This document shows positions 6,534 to 7,304 of a stretch of 7,304 nucleotides of DNA, in pieces. How positions within the stretch are numbered: position 1 is the stretch's first letter; every line of letters begins with the position of its first letter. Below the pieces are notes generated by a model. It searched no databases, was not told where the DNA came from, and saw only the letters and a list, made by a program, of their open reading frames with translations. The position numbers and the translations under genes are program-made. The stretch is from Gammaproteobacteria bacterium (lineage in GTDB: Bacteria; Pseudomonadota; Gammaproteobacteria; GRL18). Location: NCBI GenBank assembly GCA_027076245.1, contig JALTKC010000081.1:1-7304 (forward strand). Direction: 5' to 3'.

Positions 6534-7304
6534 TTATATTTGTTCATTGATCTTAATCTGCATTGACATACGATGTGTCTCTCCGGCCTGTACCAGCACT
6601 TCATTATCTGCGGCATTAGCCACCTCAACACACACCATAGACTGCCAGCCCTTATCAGGCATATCAGCCATTACTTTGGAATTTTGCTCCCATGGATTCC
6701 AGATAATCGTTGACATGGATCCGGTTTTGGAAATTTCAATGGTTCTGTTTAACTGTTTATCTACAATAGTAAGCCTGGAAGTAGTATCTGTATAAATCCT
6801 GTCCGTTTTCGCTTCCAGAATAAGGTCTCCACCCTGTCTGAAAACCCGGTTATTGAGTAATTTGTCAATATAATCGGTATTATCCAGTCCTTTGATCAGG
6901 ACATTATTAATATCTGAAATTTTGAAATAACTGTGCAGAGCTTCGCTGATACGTACCGGGTATTTGCCGGTATTTTTTGTGATCAGTTCCATACTCAACT
7001 GTTCACCAATGATAATGCGTAAACTCAACCTGGCTTCAAAATCACTTTGCAGGCTCAGATATTGTTCGCAAACCGATTCACAGTGCAGCTTTAACACCAC
7101 CTCAGTGCTTTCATCTTTCAGGGTGCTCACCGACTTTACCTTCCAGTTTGAAAGACGTGCAAAACCATGAGCAGGCAGTTTAGTATTATTGGCCGTATTT
7201 TTGTCGCCTGCTTTTATCGCCCCAAACCATGGCCAGCATACTGGAACACCTCCACGTATGGCTTTACCCTGTTTATAAACAGCCTTTTTGCTTTGCCAGA
7301 ATAC
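6534..7304 (-). CDS. yeaD: D-hexose-6-phosphate mutarotase (aldose 1-epimerase family), N-terminus beyond window edge
   Basis: Interconverts the alpha and beta anomers of hexose 6-phosphates, for example glucose 6-phosphate, in the cytoplasm. The reading frame is open to the right edge; 256 C-terminal residues are visible and roughly 40 N-terminal residues are missing compared with YeaD-type proteins of about 290. In visible numbering, AIRGGVPVCWPWFG (15-28) is followed by PAHGFAR with His46. EALHSYFKISDI contains the second His (His124), MADMPDKGW the Asp214 region, and VCVEVANA the catalytic-type Glu227. These match the His/His/Asp/Glu set of the aldose epimerase fold. A GTG at 7130 in the same frame is internal, because conserved family motifs continue upstream of it to the window edge. 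Confidence 0.92.
   Translation of the reverse strand, partial: VFWQSKKAVYKQGKAIRGGVPVCWPWFGAIKAGDKNTANNTKLPAHGFARLSNWKVKSVSTLKDESTEVVLKLHCESVCEQYLSLQSDFEARLSLRIIIGEQLSMELITKNTGKYPVRISEALHSYFKISDINNVLIKGLDNTDYIDKLLNNRVFRQGGDLILEAKTDRIYTDTTSRLTIVDKQLNRTIEISKTGSMSTIIWNPWEQNSKVMADMPDKGWQSMVCVEVANAADNEVLVQAGETHRMSMQIKINEQI

Overview
The window reads as an ordinary bacterial chromosome segment, most likely from a gammaproteobacterium with an anaerobic or sulfur/C1-type energy metabolism. That placement is an inference from gene content and general protein similarity. Base composition looks moderate, and all supported genes lie on the minus strand. I see no rRNA, tRNA, CRISPR array, insertion sequence or phage gene, and no gene-free stretch longer than about 100 bases.

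Read in the direction of transcription (right to left), the window opens with the 3' part of a D-hexose-6-phosphate mutarotase gene (YeaD family) that runs off the right edge. Next is a single-pass membrane protein with a long Ala/Glu/Thr/Pro-rich periplasmic linker and an unusual tyrosine/proline/asparagine/glycine-rich tail; I do not recognise its function. It is followed by a strong imperfect hairpin and then a B12-binding-type radical SAM gene of the DUF4080 group. That gene is split by an in-frame amber codon at 4331-4333. The C-terminal DUF4080 part continues in the same frame directly after the stop and is otherwise intact.

A convincing sigma70-type promoter in the 96-base gap (3917-4012) starts the last transcription unit. 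This is a compact 2-oxoacid:acceptor oxidoreductase operon ordered gamma (porG), alpha (porA), beta (porB), then a GltD-like FAD/NAD(P) flavoprotein cut by the left edge. Beta-subunit motifs point to pyruvate rather than 2-oxoglutarate as substrate. No separate ferredoxin-like delta subunit lies between the genes. The flavoprotein, with N-terminal Fe-S cysteines, FAD and NAD(P) motifs, probably links the pyruvate oxidoreductase to a pyridine nucleotide, as PadH does in phenylglyoxylate dehydrogenase.

The observations most worth a second look are the amber-interrupted radical SAM gene, the hairpin plus four-codon upstream ORF at its start, the pyridine-nucleotide-linked layout of the Por operon, and the tyrosine-rich tail of the unknown membrane protein.
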